Part shown: positions 51,161 through 60,026 of the stretch, one piece after another
How positions within the stretch are numbered: position 1 is the stretch's first letter
Layout: each line of letters begins with the position of its first letter
Source of the DNA: Spirochaeta isovalerica
GTDB taxonomy: Bacteria; Spirochaetota; Spirochaetia; DSM-2461
Direction: 5' to 3'
Assembly (NCBI RefSeq): GCF_014207565.1
Contig: NZ_JACHGJ010000002.1
Span: forward strand, 558,001 to 622,000
DNA length: 64,000 nucleotides
The notes under the pieces: generated by a model
The model's input: the letters and a program-made list of their open reading frames with translations, nothing else
Told to the model about the DNA's origin: nothing
Databases searched by the model: none
Translations under genes and position numbers: made by a program

Positions 51161-52240
51161 GTGGCAAACCTCAGTATCAAAAATGTTAAGAAAGTCTATT
51201 CCGGAGGAGTGGAAGCTTTGAGGGATTTCAATATGGAGATCGAACACGGGGAGTTTATCGTATTCGTAGGTCCTTCGGGCTGCGGAAAATCGACCATGCT
51301 CCGGATGATAGCTGGTCTCGAAACCATAACCGACGGTGAGCTGATTATGGAAGGGCGGAAAATCAACAATGTTGCCCCGGCAGATAGAAACATCGCTATG
51401 GTTTTTCAGAACTATGCTCTTTTCGGGACACAAACCGTATATGAAAACATAGGTTTCCCCCTGACTGTTCGACACGTCAATGGAGACGATATCCATCAGA
51501 AGGTAATGGAAGCAGCGGAAATTGTCGAGATCATTCCCGAACTGAACAGAAAGCCCAAACAGCTTTCGGGAGGGCAGAGGCAGAGAGTCGCCATTGGACG
51601 GTCTCTAGTCAGAAGCCCTGAGATCTTTCTTATGGACGAACCACTTTCCAATCTCGACGCCAAGCTGCGGAATCAGACAAGGAAAGAGCTGGCCAAGCTT
51701 CACAGAAAGCTGGGAGCCACTTTTATATATGTGACCCACGATCAGGTGGAGGCTATGACCATTGCCGATAGGATAGTTGTGCTTAACAGAGGACAAATTC
51801 AGCAGATCGGTACGCCCCATGAGATCTATATGAATCCTGTCAATATGTTTGTCGCCGGCTTTATCGGAAGTCCAGCAATGAATTTCCTCAGGGGCAGGAT
51901 TGAGAACATACATTTTGTCAGCCCTGAATTGACAATTACTATTGCCGAGGAAAATCGAAAGTATCTCAGTGAATTTGATGGGAAAGAGGTCATTCTGGGG
52001 TTTCGGCCCGAGCATTTCTCTCTTTACGGAGGAACTGGTGAATCCTTTAAAGTCAGCATGGATATTGTCGAGTGTCTGGGAAGCGAATATGTAGCCTATT
52101 TTAACCTTTCCGGAACAGAACTGCGTGCCCGTTTTGCAACAGAGAACCACGATATTCATGTAGGCGATGAACTGGAGCTTTTCCTGAATACGGATAAGTG
52201 CAGTTTTTTCGAAACGGAATCTGAACTGAGGATTATATAA
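51161..52240 (+). CDS. ABC transporter ATPase, MsmK/UgpC type
   Basis: A 359-residue sugar-ABC ATPase. Walker A GPSGCGKST, Q loop (VFQNYALF), signature LSGGQRQR, Walker B IFLMDEPLSNLDAK and the switch His in VTHDQ are all intact. A C-terminal OB-type regulatory domain (about 240-359; GFRPEHFSLY) is present, as in MsmK/MalK. The start is GTG after GGAGG. Lpl-type systems often rely on a distant shared ATPase; here a dedicated one is encoded in the operon. Confidence 0.95.
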   Translation: MANLSIKNVKKVYSGGVEALRDFNMEIEHGEFIVFVGPSGCGKSTMLRMIAGLETITDGELIMEGRKINNVAPADRNIAMVFQNYALFGTQTVYENIGFPLTVRHVNGDDIHQKVMEAAEIVEIIPELNRKPKQLSGGQRQRVAIGRSLVRSPEIFLMDEPLSNLDAKLRNQTRKELAKLHRKLGATFIYVTHDQVEAMTIADRIVVLNRGQIQQIGTPHEIYMNPVNMFVAGFIGSPAMNFLRGRIENIHFVSPELTITIAEENRKYLSEFDGKEVILGFRPEHFSLYGGTGESFKVSMDIVECLGSEYVAYFNLSGTELRARFATENHDIHVGDELELFLNTDKCSFFETESELRII

Positions 52241-52249
52241 GGGAATGTT

Positions 52250-52648
52250 ATGAAAGATATATTGTATAATGGATCGCGATTTCTCATTTATATCGCAGCT
52301 CTATCCCACCTGGCTCTGTCTCAGATCCATATAGGTATTATTACTAAAGTTTTTAATCCCAATTCGGGTTTTTTCCTATTCTCTTTTACCATTCTAGGAG
52401 TCGTTACGGCTTTCAGTTCCTCTTCTGTGAAAAAAGGGTCCCGAATTGAGCTTTTCCTACTGGCTTGCGTTGCTACGGAAGCCATGGGTTTTTATTTTTT
52501 ACGAATACTGATTAAGGATATACAGGAAGCCAATCTTTTAACCTTCCATGACGCCAGCTTATCCATCGGTTTGTTAGTCGCGACAATGGCAGCTTTTATT
52601 ATCGGAGCTATTTTGCTGCTTGCAACTGGAATCGCAAAAGATGAATAA
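52250..52648 (+). CDS. Small membrane protein 3 of the lyase operon (unknown)
   Basis: A 132-residue protein with four helices (about 10-28, 38-58, 67-83, 105-128). No recognised family. It begins 9 bases after the ATPase stop, and its stop overlaps the start of the next small membrane gene by 8 bases (ATGAATAA). Confidence 0.72.
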   Translation: MKDILYNGSRFLIYIAALSHLALSQIHIGIITKVFNPNSGFFLFSFTILGVVTAFSSSSVKKGSRIELFLLACVATEAMGFYFLRILIKDIQEANLLTFHDASLSIGLLVATMAAFIIGAILLLATGIAKDE

Positions 52649-53108
52649 GAAAAGGAAAGAGCAAATCGCAGTATTTCTTATCCGTTGGTGGAGTATAGGA
52701 GCCATTTACTTCCTGATCGGTTGGGGAACGCCGCTCGGGCGGTATAACAGTCTGATCGACCTGATTTTTTTTCTGGGAATCGCCATAGGGCTGGCCAGCA
52801 CATTCTTTATTAATCCGACGCTTCATATGCTATATGGTATCGGATGGCACAGGCCTTACGGGAGCTCAACATTCGCACAGCGGTTCGTCTGCCGTGCAAA
52901 GGATATCACTCTGGGATTTATATCGGCCATTTTCATCATGGCTATTTACCAGGGAATCAACAGTGCGGCCGTGGCTTTCTTCGGGTATCCCTCCGATGAG
53001 GTGTTCCTCCCGGGGGAACCGATTCTTTTCGGTTTGTTTTACGCGCTGATAATGCAGTTGATTCTGCTGATCATCTCGCTGTTTAAAAAGAAGGATGCCG
53101 GCAATTGA
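52641..53108 (+). CDS. Small membrane protein 4 of the lyase operon (unknown)
   Basis: A 155-residue protein with about four helices (18-32, 38-56, 92-115, 128-148) and a basic start (MNKKRKEQ). TPLGRYNSLIDLIFFLGIAIG and MLYGIGWHRPYGSSTFAQRF are distinctive but match no family I know. The ATG at 52,641 is preferred over an in-frame start at 52,620 inside the previous gene. Its stop overlaps the TTG start of the second lyase (TTGA). Confidence 0.72.
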   Translation: MNKKRKEQIAVFLIRWWSIGAIYFLIGWGTPLGRYNSLIDLIFFLGIAIGLASTFFINPTLHMLYGIGWHRPYGSSTFAQRFVCRAKDITLGFISAIFIMAIYQGINSAAVAFFGYPSDEVFLPGEPILFGLFYALIMQLILLIISLFKKKDAGN

Positions 53109-55000
53109 AATATTCTGATATTGAGAAATTGAAAGTTCTTGTCAACTCACAGGACAGACTTGGAAATTTTGTCTTACGGGCGAGAGAGGAAGTCGATGAT
53201 TTTTTCCATAATTTCGATGATTCCCCTGACCGGACTTCCCGCTGGGCTCATCACTATTTCTGCGAAGAAGAGGGAGCCAGGCTCCTGTTCGATCCTAAGA
53301 CTCCGCACAGACACGAATGCAGCGTTTGCGGAAAAGTTTATGAGAATCATGAACTGTTTGACGGGTGCTGGCTGACTATGTACAGGAATCTCGCCGTGGT
53401 AAATGCCTGGAAATCCGCTTTGATTTTCAAACTGACTGGTGAGGAGAGATTTCTGGCGAATCTGGTGAAGTTTGCAAGTTATTATAGTGAAAATTATCTG
53501 AATTTCATTCTTCACAACAAGGAGGGGTTGGAATTTGATAATCTTGAAGACGCGGCATGGGGAGTTTCCAGAATCATGCCCCAGTCTCTCAATGAAGCGA
53601 TCTTTATCATACGTCTTGTCAATGCTTTTCAGCTTGTAAAAGAGGATCTCCCCGATGGTTTTATAGATAGAATGGAGAGGGATTTCTTCAGTCAGGCTTT
53701 TATAATGTTAAAGCCCCAGGTCCATCAGATTCATAACATTCCCACATGGCTCAATAGCGCGATTGGTGTTATGGGGCTTTTTCTCGGAAACCGGGAGATG
53801 ATCGATTATGCATTTAACGGACCCAACAATCAAATCCGGCAGTTAACAGAAGGTGTTACAGATGATTACTTCTGGTACGAAGGCTCTATCCATTATAATT
53901 TTTTCCTTCTGGAAGGTGTGGCCAATCTGCTTCTGTTCTGCGAATTGTACGGATATGATTTTCCCTTAGGTAAAGAAACAGTAGAGAAGATGCTGGATGC
54001 AGCTTACATTTATGCCTTCGACAATCATCTTCTACCCAATCCCAATGATGGCTGGCCCGATATCAATCTGAAAACATATTCATATGTTTACGCAATCGGC
54101 ACGAAAATCTTCGGTGAAGATAGCCGTATCGGGCATTTGATGGCCTCAATCGTAAATAAAGTAGGGGATAGAGGATCTCTCCCTCTGTCTAAACCCTATT
54201 ACTTTGAAAATGACATTTCTCTGGAAGAGCTCCTCTTTGTTCCTGAGCTCAGGTATAAAATGACGACCCCTGTTATTAGCGGCTCTGTTAATTTCAAGTC
54301 ATCATATTGCGGGCTCATTAAAAGCTATGGATCGAATGTCTTTATAAAGTACGGGCACAACGGTCCGAGCCATGCCCATCCGGACAAAATGAATATCGAA
54401 GTGCTCCTCAAGGGTGAAATGCTCAGTCGGGATTTATCCAATTCCGGCTATGGCAATCCTCTCTGTAATGAGTGGCATAAAATGAGTCCCTCTCATAACA
54501 CAGTTGTCGTCAATGGAGAAAGCCATAAAGGATTTAAAGGGGGGGAGTGCCTCATTGAAGAAGAGCTTCATATGAAAGTCCGGTCAACCGGAGTCTATGA
54601 AGATGTAAATTTTGAACGGGACATACAGTTAAACGATTCCGGGTTCAAAGATCGGTTTGCGGTTGAAGCAGCCAATTCTTCGATCTTCGATTATTTCTTC
54701 CACATCGAAGGGGAGTTGCTGGAAGAGCCTCTTCTTGAAAAGGGTGACATTATATTTGACGAGAATGGATATCAACATATTCGTGACATAAAAAAAGTGT
54801 CCGAATCTGCAAGAGATCAGTTAAGACTGAAGTGGAAAATCGGATCTATCTCAGTGGATTGTCTTGTCAATACTGAGCAAACTGAAATATTTCTGGCTAA
54901 AAGTCCTGATAATTCCGCGTCAGGTTACAGGAACACGCTGATTCTCCGTAAGCGCGGGAATGAGGCTTCCTTTGAAGTCAATTGGATTGTAATAAAATAA
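53105..55000 (+). CDS. Heparinase II/III-type polysaccharide lyase 2
   Basis: A 631-residue cytoplasmic lyase-like protein. Near the start CSVCG (Cys72, Cys75) with Cys88 resembles the small metal or structural site of this family. The toroid has IHNIPTWLNSAIG and WYEGSIHYNFFLLEG with Asn, His and Tyr of the usual active site. The C-terminal sheet has GHNGPSHAHPDKMNIEVLLKGEMLSRDLSNSGYG and SPSHNTVVVNG. The start is TTG overlapping the previous stop (TTGA). It may release unsaturated monosaccharides from oligosaccharides made by lyase 1. Confidence 0.88.
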   Translation: MKYSDIEKLKVLVNSQDRLGNFVLRAREEVDDFFHNFDDSPDRTSRWAHHYFCEEEGARLLFDPKTPHRHECSVCGKVYENHELFDGCWLTMYRNLAVVNAWKSALIFKLTGEERFLANLVKFASYYSENYLNFILHNKEGLEFDNLEDAAWGVSRIMPQSLNEAIFIIRLVNAFQLVKEDLPDGFIDRMERDFFSQAFIMLKPQVHQIHNIPTWLNSAIGVMGLFLGNREMIDYAFNGPNNQIRQLTEGVTDDYFWYEGSIHYNFFLLEGVANLLLFCELYGYDFPLGKETVEKMLDAAYIYAFDNHLLPNPNDGWPDINLKTYSYVYAIGTKIFGEDSRIGHLMASIVNKVGDRGSLPLSKPYYFENDISLEELLFVPELRYKMTTPVISGSVNFKSSYCGLIKSYGSNVFIKYGHNGPSHAHPDKMNIEVLLKGEMLSRDLSNSGYGNPLCNEWHKMSPSHNTVVVNGESHKGFKGGECLIEEELHMKVRSTGVYEDVNFERDIQLNDSGFKDRFAVEAANSSIFDYFFHIEGELLEEPLLEKGDIIFDENGYQHIRDIKKVSESARDQLRLKWKIGSISVDCLVNTEQTEIFLAKSPDNSASGYRNTLILRKRGNEASFEVNWIVIK

Positions 55001-55010
55001 GGAGTCATTA

Positions 55011-55346
55011 ATGGAATTGAAAAACTTTTTTCCTGGAGAAGAGATAGAATTAGAGGATCTCGGGAACGGTATGAAAAGAAAAGTTACGGCTTTTCACGAT
55101 AATCTTATGTGCGTGGAAGTTCATTTTGAGAAAGGGGCAATCGGCGCATTGCACTCCCATCCACATGAGCAGATCACATACATTCTCTCCGGTGAATTCG
55201 AGTTCAATATCGGCGGAACTAAAAAAGTACTGAAAGCAGGCGATTCGACATTCAAACAGCCTCATATTGAGCATGGTGCCCTTTGTTTGAAAGAGGGGGT
55301 CTTGCTGGACATTTTTACACCGTGCCGGAAAGATTTTTTAAACTAG
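55011..55346 (+). CDS. kdgF: KdgF-like cupin (uronate ring-opening)
   Basis: A 111-residue single-domain cupin. Metal ligands are likely His48, His50, Gln54 and a histidine of QPHIEHG (85 or 88). The C-terminal DIFTPCRKDF provides Asp100, Phe102 and Arg106, with the same spacing as the catalytic residues described for KdgF. KdgF opens 4,5-unsaturated uronates released from pectin or alginate into the linear ketouronate. It follows lyase 2 by 10 bases, which supports the assignment. Confidence 0.82.
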   Translation: MELKNFFPGEEIELEDLGNGMKRKVTAFHDNLMCVEVHFEKGAIGALHSHPHEQITYILSGEFEFNIGGTKKVLKAGDSTFKQPHIEHGALCLKEGVLLDIFTPCRKDFLN

Positions 55347-55368
55347 ATAGAATTATTGGAGGATAGAA

Positions 55369-56118
55369 ATGAGTAAAATAGCAATGATTACCGGAGGAAC
55401 CGGTGGAATCGGGATGGAAACAGCGAAAGCTCTGGGCAAGCAGGGATATGAAATAATTTTAAACGGTATAGATTCCGCCCAGGGGGAGAAAGCCCTTCAA
55501 ACACTAGCCGATATGGGAATAAAAGCAGAACTTTTTCTCTACGATGTAACCAAAGAAGAAGAAGTTCTGGCCGGATGGGAAAAGATCGGCGCCAAATATG
55601 AAAAAATCGACGTACTGGTTAATAATGCCGGTGGTTTGGGAGGCAGAAGCCGTTTCGAAGAGATGACAACGGAATTCTACCGATTCGTTATGGCTCTGAA
55701 TCTGGATAGCGCTTTCTTCAATTCCAGAGCAGCTATTCCCTTTCTCAAAAAATCGGAAAACGCTTCCATTATCAACTTTACATCCATTGCTGGATGGAAT
55801 TCCGGAGGTCCGGGAGCCGGAGTCTACGGAACATCAAAAGCCGCTGTCACTACGCTGACCAGAGCTCTGGCAAAAGACCTGGCCGAATACGGCATCAGAG
55901 TCAACGCCGTATCTCCCGGTACAATCGATACAGCTTTCCATGATGCGATTAGAAAGTCCAAACCCGAGGTTTTTGAATCGTGGAAAAACAATATTCTTCT
56001 TAAAAGACTGGGACAACCCCAGGAAGTCGCATCTGTAATCGAGTTTCTCGTAAGTGAAAAAGCTTCTTTCATCACCGGTGAAATCGTTCAGATCAATGGT
56101 GGTCAGGATTTCCTTTAA
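55369..56118 (+). CDS. Short-chain dehydrogenase, KduD/DehR-like
   Basis: A 249-residue NAD(P)H reductase. TGGTGGIG (8-15) is the cofactor loop, NNAG (85-88) follows, and the catalytic Ser139, Tyr153 and Lys157 (YGTSKAA) are intact. It comes directly after the KdgF-like gene, so reduction of the linear ketouronate (for alginate, to 2-keto-3-deoxygluconate) is the likely step. GGAGG precedes the ATG. A related role such as KduD is also possible. Confidence 0.85.
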   Translation: MSKIAMITGGTGGIGMETAKALGKQGYEIILNGIDSAQGEKALQTLADMGIKAELFLYDVTKEEEVLAGWEKIGAKYEKIDVLVNNAGGLGGRSRFEEMTTEFYRFVMALNLDSAFFNSRAAIPFLKKSENASIINFTSIAGWNSGGPGAGVYGTSKAAVTTLTRALAKDLAEYGIRVNAVSPGTIDTAFHDAIRKSKPEVFESWKNNILLKRLGQPQEVASVIEFLVSEKASFITGEIVQINGGQDFL

Positions 56119-56140
56119 GAACACCTCTTCATGTATTCTT

Positions 56141-56175
56141 CCGGGCGCCCCGGGTTGGGCGCCCGGTCTTTTTTA
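56141..56175 (+). terminator. Intrinsic terminator of the lyase-transport operon
   Basis: CCGGGCGCC and GGCGCCCGG form a perfect 9-bp stem (56,141-56,166) followed by TCTTTTTT. It ends the operon that starts at 44,290. Confidence 0.88.
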
Positions 56176-56190
56176 AGTATGGTAGCATAA

Positions 56191-57567
56191 TTGAAAAAAA
56201 AATTAGAAAAGAATCTTCTGGGAGATCCGGTCAGGCCTCTGATTTTCAGATTGGCTGTCCCGGTCATGCTCTCGGGATTATTGAGAACATCCTACAGCTT
56301 TGTCGATATGATATTCGCTTCAAGAATCGGTGGACTCCAGGTCGCATCTGTCGCTTTTGTCGCGCCTCTGTTCATTATGATTCAGGCTCTCGGCGTGGGA
56401 CTGTCCACTGGCGGAGTCAGTGTAATAGCGAAAACCCTTGGTGAGGAAAAGCCGGAAAAAGCATCGCGATACGCTTCCCAGCTTCGGTATATCATCCTGT
56501 TTTTCGCTCTGGCTTTAATGCTGATAGGTATATTTCTATCCGATGCCATTCTCAGGCTGCTGGGTATCTCCGGAGATATGCTCCAACAATCTACCATTTA
56601 CACTAAAATCCGGTTTTTCAGTATTCCCATGACTCTTATTTTTCAGCTCTATATGGCTTTCTACAAGTCCCAGGGAAAAATGGCTATGACTATGTATCTG
56701 GCTTTTTTCGGAGTTGTGGCTAACGCAGGATTGAACGCTCTTTTTATTCTTGTTCTGGATGGTGGTATAGGAGGTTTAGCTTATGCCACTTTGGTAACTA
56801 TGCTTCTCCAGGTTGTTCTGATTCTTGTTTTCTACCACAGTAAGATCCATGATTTCGATCTTTTCTGGGTATATAAACGAAAGATTCTGGATCCGATTAT
56901 ACTGAAAGATCTTTTCAAAGTAGGCATGCCTCTGGCTTTTTCCCAAGCCAGCTCGCAGTTCGGCTTTCTCCTGATTAATTCTTTTATTGCTCCCTATGGT
57001 TATCAAGTCGTTGCAGCTTTTGCCATAGGCAATCAGGTAAATTCTCTTTTTTTCGCCCCTACTACGGGCGTGGGGCAGGCCCTCATTCCTTTGATCGCCC
57101 AGAACTGGGGGAAAAAGGCTATGGACAGAATCAGAACCGCTATCAGTACGGGACTGGTTTTTGCGATAGTATTCGGATTTATCGGGGCTGTATGCATTCA
57201 ATTTATTATAGAACCTGTCGGGACATATCTGGCAAAAGGTGATCCTGACATAATAAAACATGTTCTCAATTATATCAGGCTGATGGGTTGGACGCTTATC
57301 GCCTGGAGTATTTTCCAATCGCTTAGTGGAATCTTCAATGGGTTTCAAAAAACAAATATAACAATGAGTATTACGATAATGAGGCTTTGGGCTTTAAGAA
57401 TTCCCGGTCTTCTGGCATTGCGTTACGTTTTCACTTCAATCGGGGAGTACGGAGTCTGGTACACCATGTTCTTTTCAAATGTGATAACGGCATTGCTGGC
57501 TCTCGTGCTCTATTTTGTCTATATTCCACAACTCCTGTTCAAGGAGCGGAATACAATAAACGAATGA
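56191..57567 (+). CDS. MATE-family efflux transporter
   Basis: A 458-residue protein with twelve membrane helices. NLLGDPVRPLIFRLAVPVMLSGLLRTSYSFVDMIFAS is the usual MATE opening, and FFAPTTGVGQALIPLIAQNWG marks the second half. Export of a drug or metabolite by ion exchange is the family role. The start is TTG with a poor ribosome site, so the exact start is uncertain. It follows the operon terminator and precedes the dehydrogenase by 27 bases, so these two may form their own unit. Confidence 0.9.
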   Translation: MKKKLEKNLLGDPVRPLIFRLAVPVMLSGLLRTSYSFVDMIFASRIGGLQVASVAFVAPLFIMIQALGVGLSTGGVSVIAKTLGEEKPEKASRYASQLRYIILFFALALMLIGIFLSDAILRLLGISGDMLQQSTIYTKIRFFSIPMTLIFQLYMAFYKSQGKMAMTMYLAFFGVVANAGLNALFILVLDGGIGGLAYATLVTMLLQVVLILVFYHSKIHDFDLFWVYKRKILDPIILKDLFKVGMPLAFSQASSQFGFLLINSFIAPYGYQVVAAFAIGNQVNSLFFAPTTGVGQALIPLIAQNWGKKAMDRIRTAISTGLVFAIVFGFIGAVCIQFIIEPVGTYLAKGDPDIIKHVLNYIRLMGWTLIAWSIFQSLSGIFNGFQKTNITMSITIMRLWALRIPGLLALRYVFTSIGEYGVWYTMFFSNVITALLALVLYFVYIPQLLFKERNTINE

Positions 57568-57594
57568 AAAAAAAAAAGTAAAAGAGGTATAGAT

Positions 57595-58782
57595 ATGACA
57601 CCATTTCAGTGGAATTTTCCCACAAAACTAACCTACGGCGAAGGCCGGATCAGCGAAGCAGGTGCAATAGCGAAAGAGTATGGTAAAAAGGCGATGATTG
57701 CCACCTATGCAAGAGGCGGCTTCCTCGACCCCATAATCGATAAAGTGGAGTCGTCTCTGAAAGCTGCCGGTATAGATTTTGTCACCTTTACGGGCATCGA
57801 ACCGAATCCCCGTTCCCAGACTATCGATAAAGCGATCGAACAATTCAAGGCTGAGGGCTGCGACATGGTCATTGCTCTGGGCGGTGGATCGGTTATTGAT
57901 GGATCCAAGTATATAGCGGCGACAAGTTTTTCCGGCGGTGGATGTTGGGATTATGTTGTTCTGGGAGACCGGAAACCGAGAGAGTACACCGGGGCTTACC
58001 CGATTATCTCCATACCCACAGTATCGGCTTCCGGTTCTGAGTGTAACGCCGGAGGTGTTCTGACTAACAGCGAGACTAAGGAGAAGAGTTTTTCCCGATC
58101 GGAATATCGCTTTCCCAAAGTGGCCATTGTCGATCCCGATCTTCTCACATCGCTCCCGATGGGCGTGACTAAAGACAGCTGTGTTGATATCTTTTCGCAT
58201 CTTATAGAACACTATCTTTCAAGCCATGCCGAGTCGGAGTTTGCCGATAGGATTACCGAAGCCATGATTCTGACGTTGAAGGACAATTTTGATTTGATCA
58301 TCAATAATCTTGAAGACAAGGAAGTTCGCGGTCAGCTGGCTCTCTGTTCTATCTTCGGATGGTCCGGCATTCAGGCTCTCGGGCGAACGGGCTGCATTCC
58401 CATGCACTCTGTGGAGATGCCTTTGAGCGCCATTTACGATCTGCCCCACGGGAGGGGAATGACTATTGTGATTCCCCCTTATCTGGAATTGATGGCCGAT
58501 ACGCTGCCTCACCGTTGGGCCAAACTTGCCAGACGTTGTTTCGGTGTGACGGAGTCTGATGATCTGAAAGCAGCTAAAATGCTTTCGGGCAAAGTTGTCG
58601 AGTGGCTGAAATCCACCGATTCCTATCTGACGCTTTCAGATGTGAATATTCCTTCTGATCAAATTGAGAAGATGGCTGACGATGTGGTGAGGATGTTCAA
58701 GGGACCGGAGCCCGATACGACACCGGGACCGAGACCTGTGACGAAAGCGGAGATTGTGAAGATTTTCGAAATGTGTAAATAG
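57595..58782 (+). CDS. Iron-containing alcohol dehydrogenase
   Basis: A 395-residue group III alcohol dehydrogenase. The NAD(P) loop is GGGSVIDGSKYIA. Metal ligands lie in DIFSHLIEHYL, IPMHSVEMPLSAIYDLPHGRGM (Asp and His residues). Length is normal for butanol or lactaldehyde dehydrogenase relatives. It may reduce an aldehyde produced by sugar or uronate breakdown, or L-lactaldehyde from the rhamnose route. Substrate cannot be assigned. A terminator follows. Confidence 0.9.
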   Translation: MTPFQWNFPTKLTYGEGRISEAGAIAKEYGKKAMIATYARGGFLDPIIDKVESSLKAAGIDFVTFTGIEPNPRSQTIDKAIEQFKAEGCDMVIALGGGSVIDGSKYIAATSFSGGGCWDYVVLGDRKPREYTGAYPIISIPTVSASGSECNAGGVLTNSETKEKSFSRSEYRFPKVAIVDPDLLTSLPMGVTKDSCVDIFSHLIEHYLSSHAESEFADRITEAMILTLKDNFDLIINNLEDKEVRGQLALCSIFGWSGIQALGRTGCIPMHSVEMPLSAIYDLPHGRGMTIVIPPYLELMADTLPHRWAKLARRCFGVTESDDLKAAKMLSGKVVEWLKSTDSYLTLSDVNIPSDQIEKMADDVVRMFKGPEPDTTPGPRPVTKAEIVKIFEMCK

Positions 58783-58794
58783 CGTATGAAGTAG

Positions 58795-58827
58795 CCGGCA
58801 GATCGAAGGGATTTTGCCGGTTTTTTT
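58795..58827 (+). terminator. Intrinsic terminator
   Basis: CCGGCA (58,795-58,800) pairs with TGCCGG (58,815-58,820) and is followed by seven T. It ends the MATE-dehydrogenase unit. Confidence 0.85.
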
Positions 58828-58953
58828 AAATCCCGTAATGTAGCTTTTTTATCCGAAGGCTCTTTATACAGTTCTTCTAAAATATATGTGATGTAGGCCC
58901 GTAGTAACAATTAATTATGCGAAAATATATATTGTGCAGAAATGCTCAATAAT

Positions 58954-59146
58954 TCACTTAATTGGTTTCTGATATCTCAGCAAATCGTTAACCAGCCAGA
59001 CCCCTTTACCATTGTGCTCAACTATTCTGGGAAGGGCGTATCCTCTCCATCCATCCCACCATGACTGTGTATGATAGTAATAAGTAAAAAAGGTGACAAC
59101 TTCTCCCTGCCCATCGGTTATAATACAGAACTTAAGGTAACGAATC
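58954..59146 (-). pseudogene. Short protein-like fragment, possibly a gene remnant
   Basis: On the minus strand an open frame reads VIRYLKFCIITDGQGEVVTF, YYYHTQSWWDGWRGYALPRI and VEHNGKGVWLVNDLLRYQKP. The composition is protein-like rather than random, but there is no ribosome site, and its start abuts the ATG of the gene on the other strand. I recognise no family. It may be the 3' end of a lost gene. Confidence 0.4.
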
Positions 59147-59158
59147 ACAGGAGAGAAT

Positions 59159-59998
59159 ATGAAGATTGTAATAAAGGGTCTTGTAATAATTGCATTCTTA
59201 GCTGCGGGAATGTCGTTATTTTCTTCAGGACAATATGATATGGATCCCAATGAGAGAATATTTGATGTTGGCGATTTCCATTCCATAAGCAACAGCATTC
59301 CCGCGGATCTTGTAATTCGCCTTAATGAAAGCCGCCGCGTTGAAGCCAGAGGGGATAAAGGTCAGCTCGATCAGCTGAAGGTATATGTAAGAAATGGTGA
59401 ATTGATTATTCGCCGCAAAATCAGATTTTTTTCTCTTAAACGGCTCAGGGGAGTTCAGTTTACAATTTCCATGCCTGGAAGCGAAATACGCTCGCTCAAT
59501 CTATCATCATCGGGAAATGCGGAAGTCTTGGGAGACTTGAAAGCTCTGAAAACACAGTTGAGAACCTCTTCCAGCGGTTCCATCAAAGCGCAGGGAGATG
59601 TGGAATATCTGCAGATTACCAGTTCATCATCGGGAGACATTAGTTATAGCGGAGTAAACAGGGAGATGAATATCTGGCTCAGTGCATCTGGAGAAGCCGA
59701 TGTGGATGTCAGAGCCATGAAGGTCGAAGCATCAATCAGCAGCTCGGGGAATATATACATTACCGGAGAAGCTGTCGAAACGGAACTCCGCCTTTCCTCG
59801 GGAGGAGAATTCATTGGACCCGGCTTTATTACGGAGAATGCCGATATCACGATTTCCAGTTCGGCCAATGCGGAACTGACTATCCTTAAGAAACTCGAAG
59901 CTTCCCTCTCATCTGGAGGAAATCTTTATTATAGAGGGAATCCCGTGATGGAAAGTATCCGCACATCGAGCAGTGGGGAAATAATAAAAAAGGATTAA
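59159..59998 (+). CDS. DUF2807 (auto-transporter head-like) secreted protein
   Basis: A 279-residue secreted beta-solenoid-type protein. A signal peptide spans about 1-22 (VIIAFLAAGMSLFSSG). The rest contains repeated SSSG and SGEADV-like turns (LNLSSSGNAEVLG, QLRTSSSGSIKAQGD, SISSSGNIYITGE, ISSSANAEL), as in the GIN/DUF2807 family. Such proteins are envelope-located with unknown function, sometimes linked to stress or adhesion. AGGAGAG precedes the ATG. Confidence 0.85.
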   Translation: MKIVIKGLVIIAFLAAGMSLFSSGQYDMDPNERIFDVGDFHSISNSIPADLVIRLNESRRVEARGDKGQLDQLKVYVRNGELIIRRKIRFFSLKRLRGVQFTISMPGSEIRSLNLSSSGNAEVLGDLKALKTQLRTSSSGSIKAQGDVEYLQITSSSSGDISYSGVNREMNIWLSASGEADVDVRAMKVEASISSSGNIYITGEAVETELRLSSGGEFIGPGFITENADITISSSANAELTILKKLEASLSSGGNLYYRGNPVMESIRTSSSGEIIKKD

Positions 59999-60004
59999 CG
60001 GAAA

Positions 60005-60026
60005 GCCCGGACCGGGCGGTTTTGTA
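60005..60026 (+). terminator. Probable terminator after the DUF2807 gene
   Basis: GCCCGG-A-CCGGGC is a perfect short palindrome followed by GGTTTTG. The tiny loop weakens the call. Confidence 0.45.
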
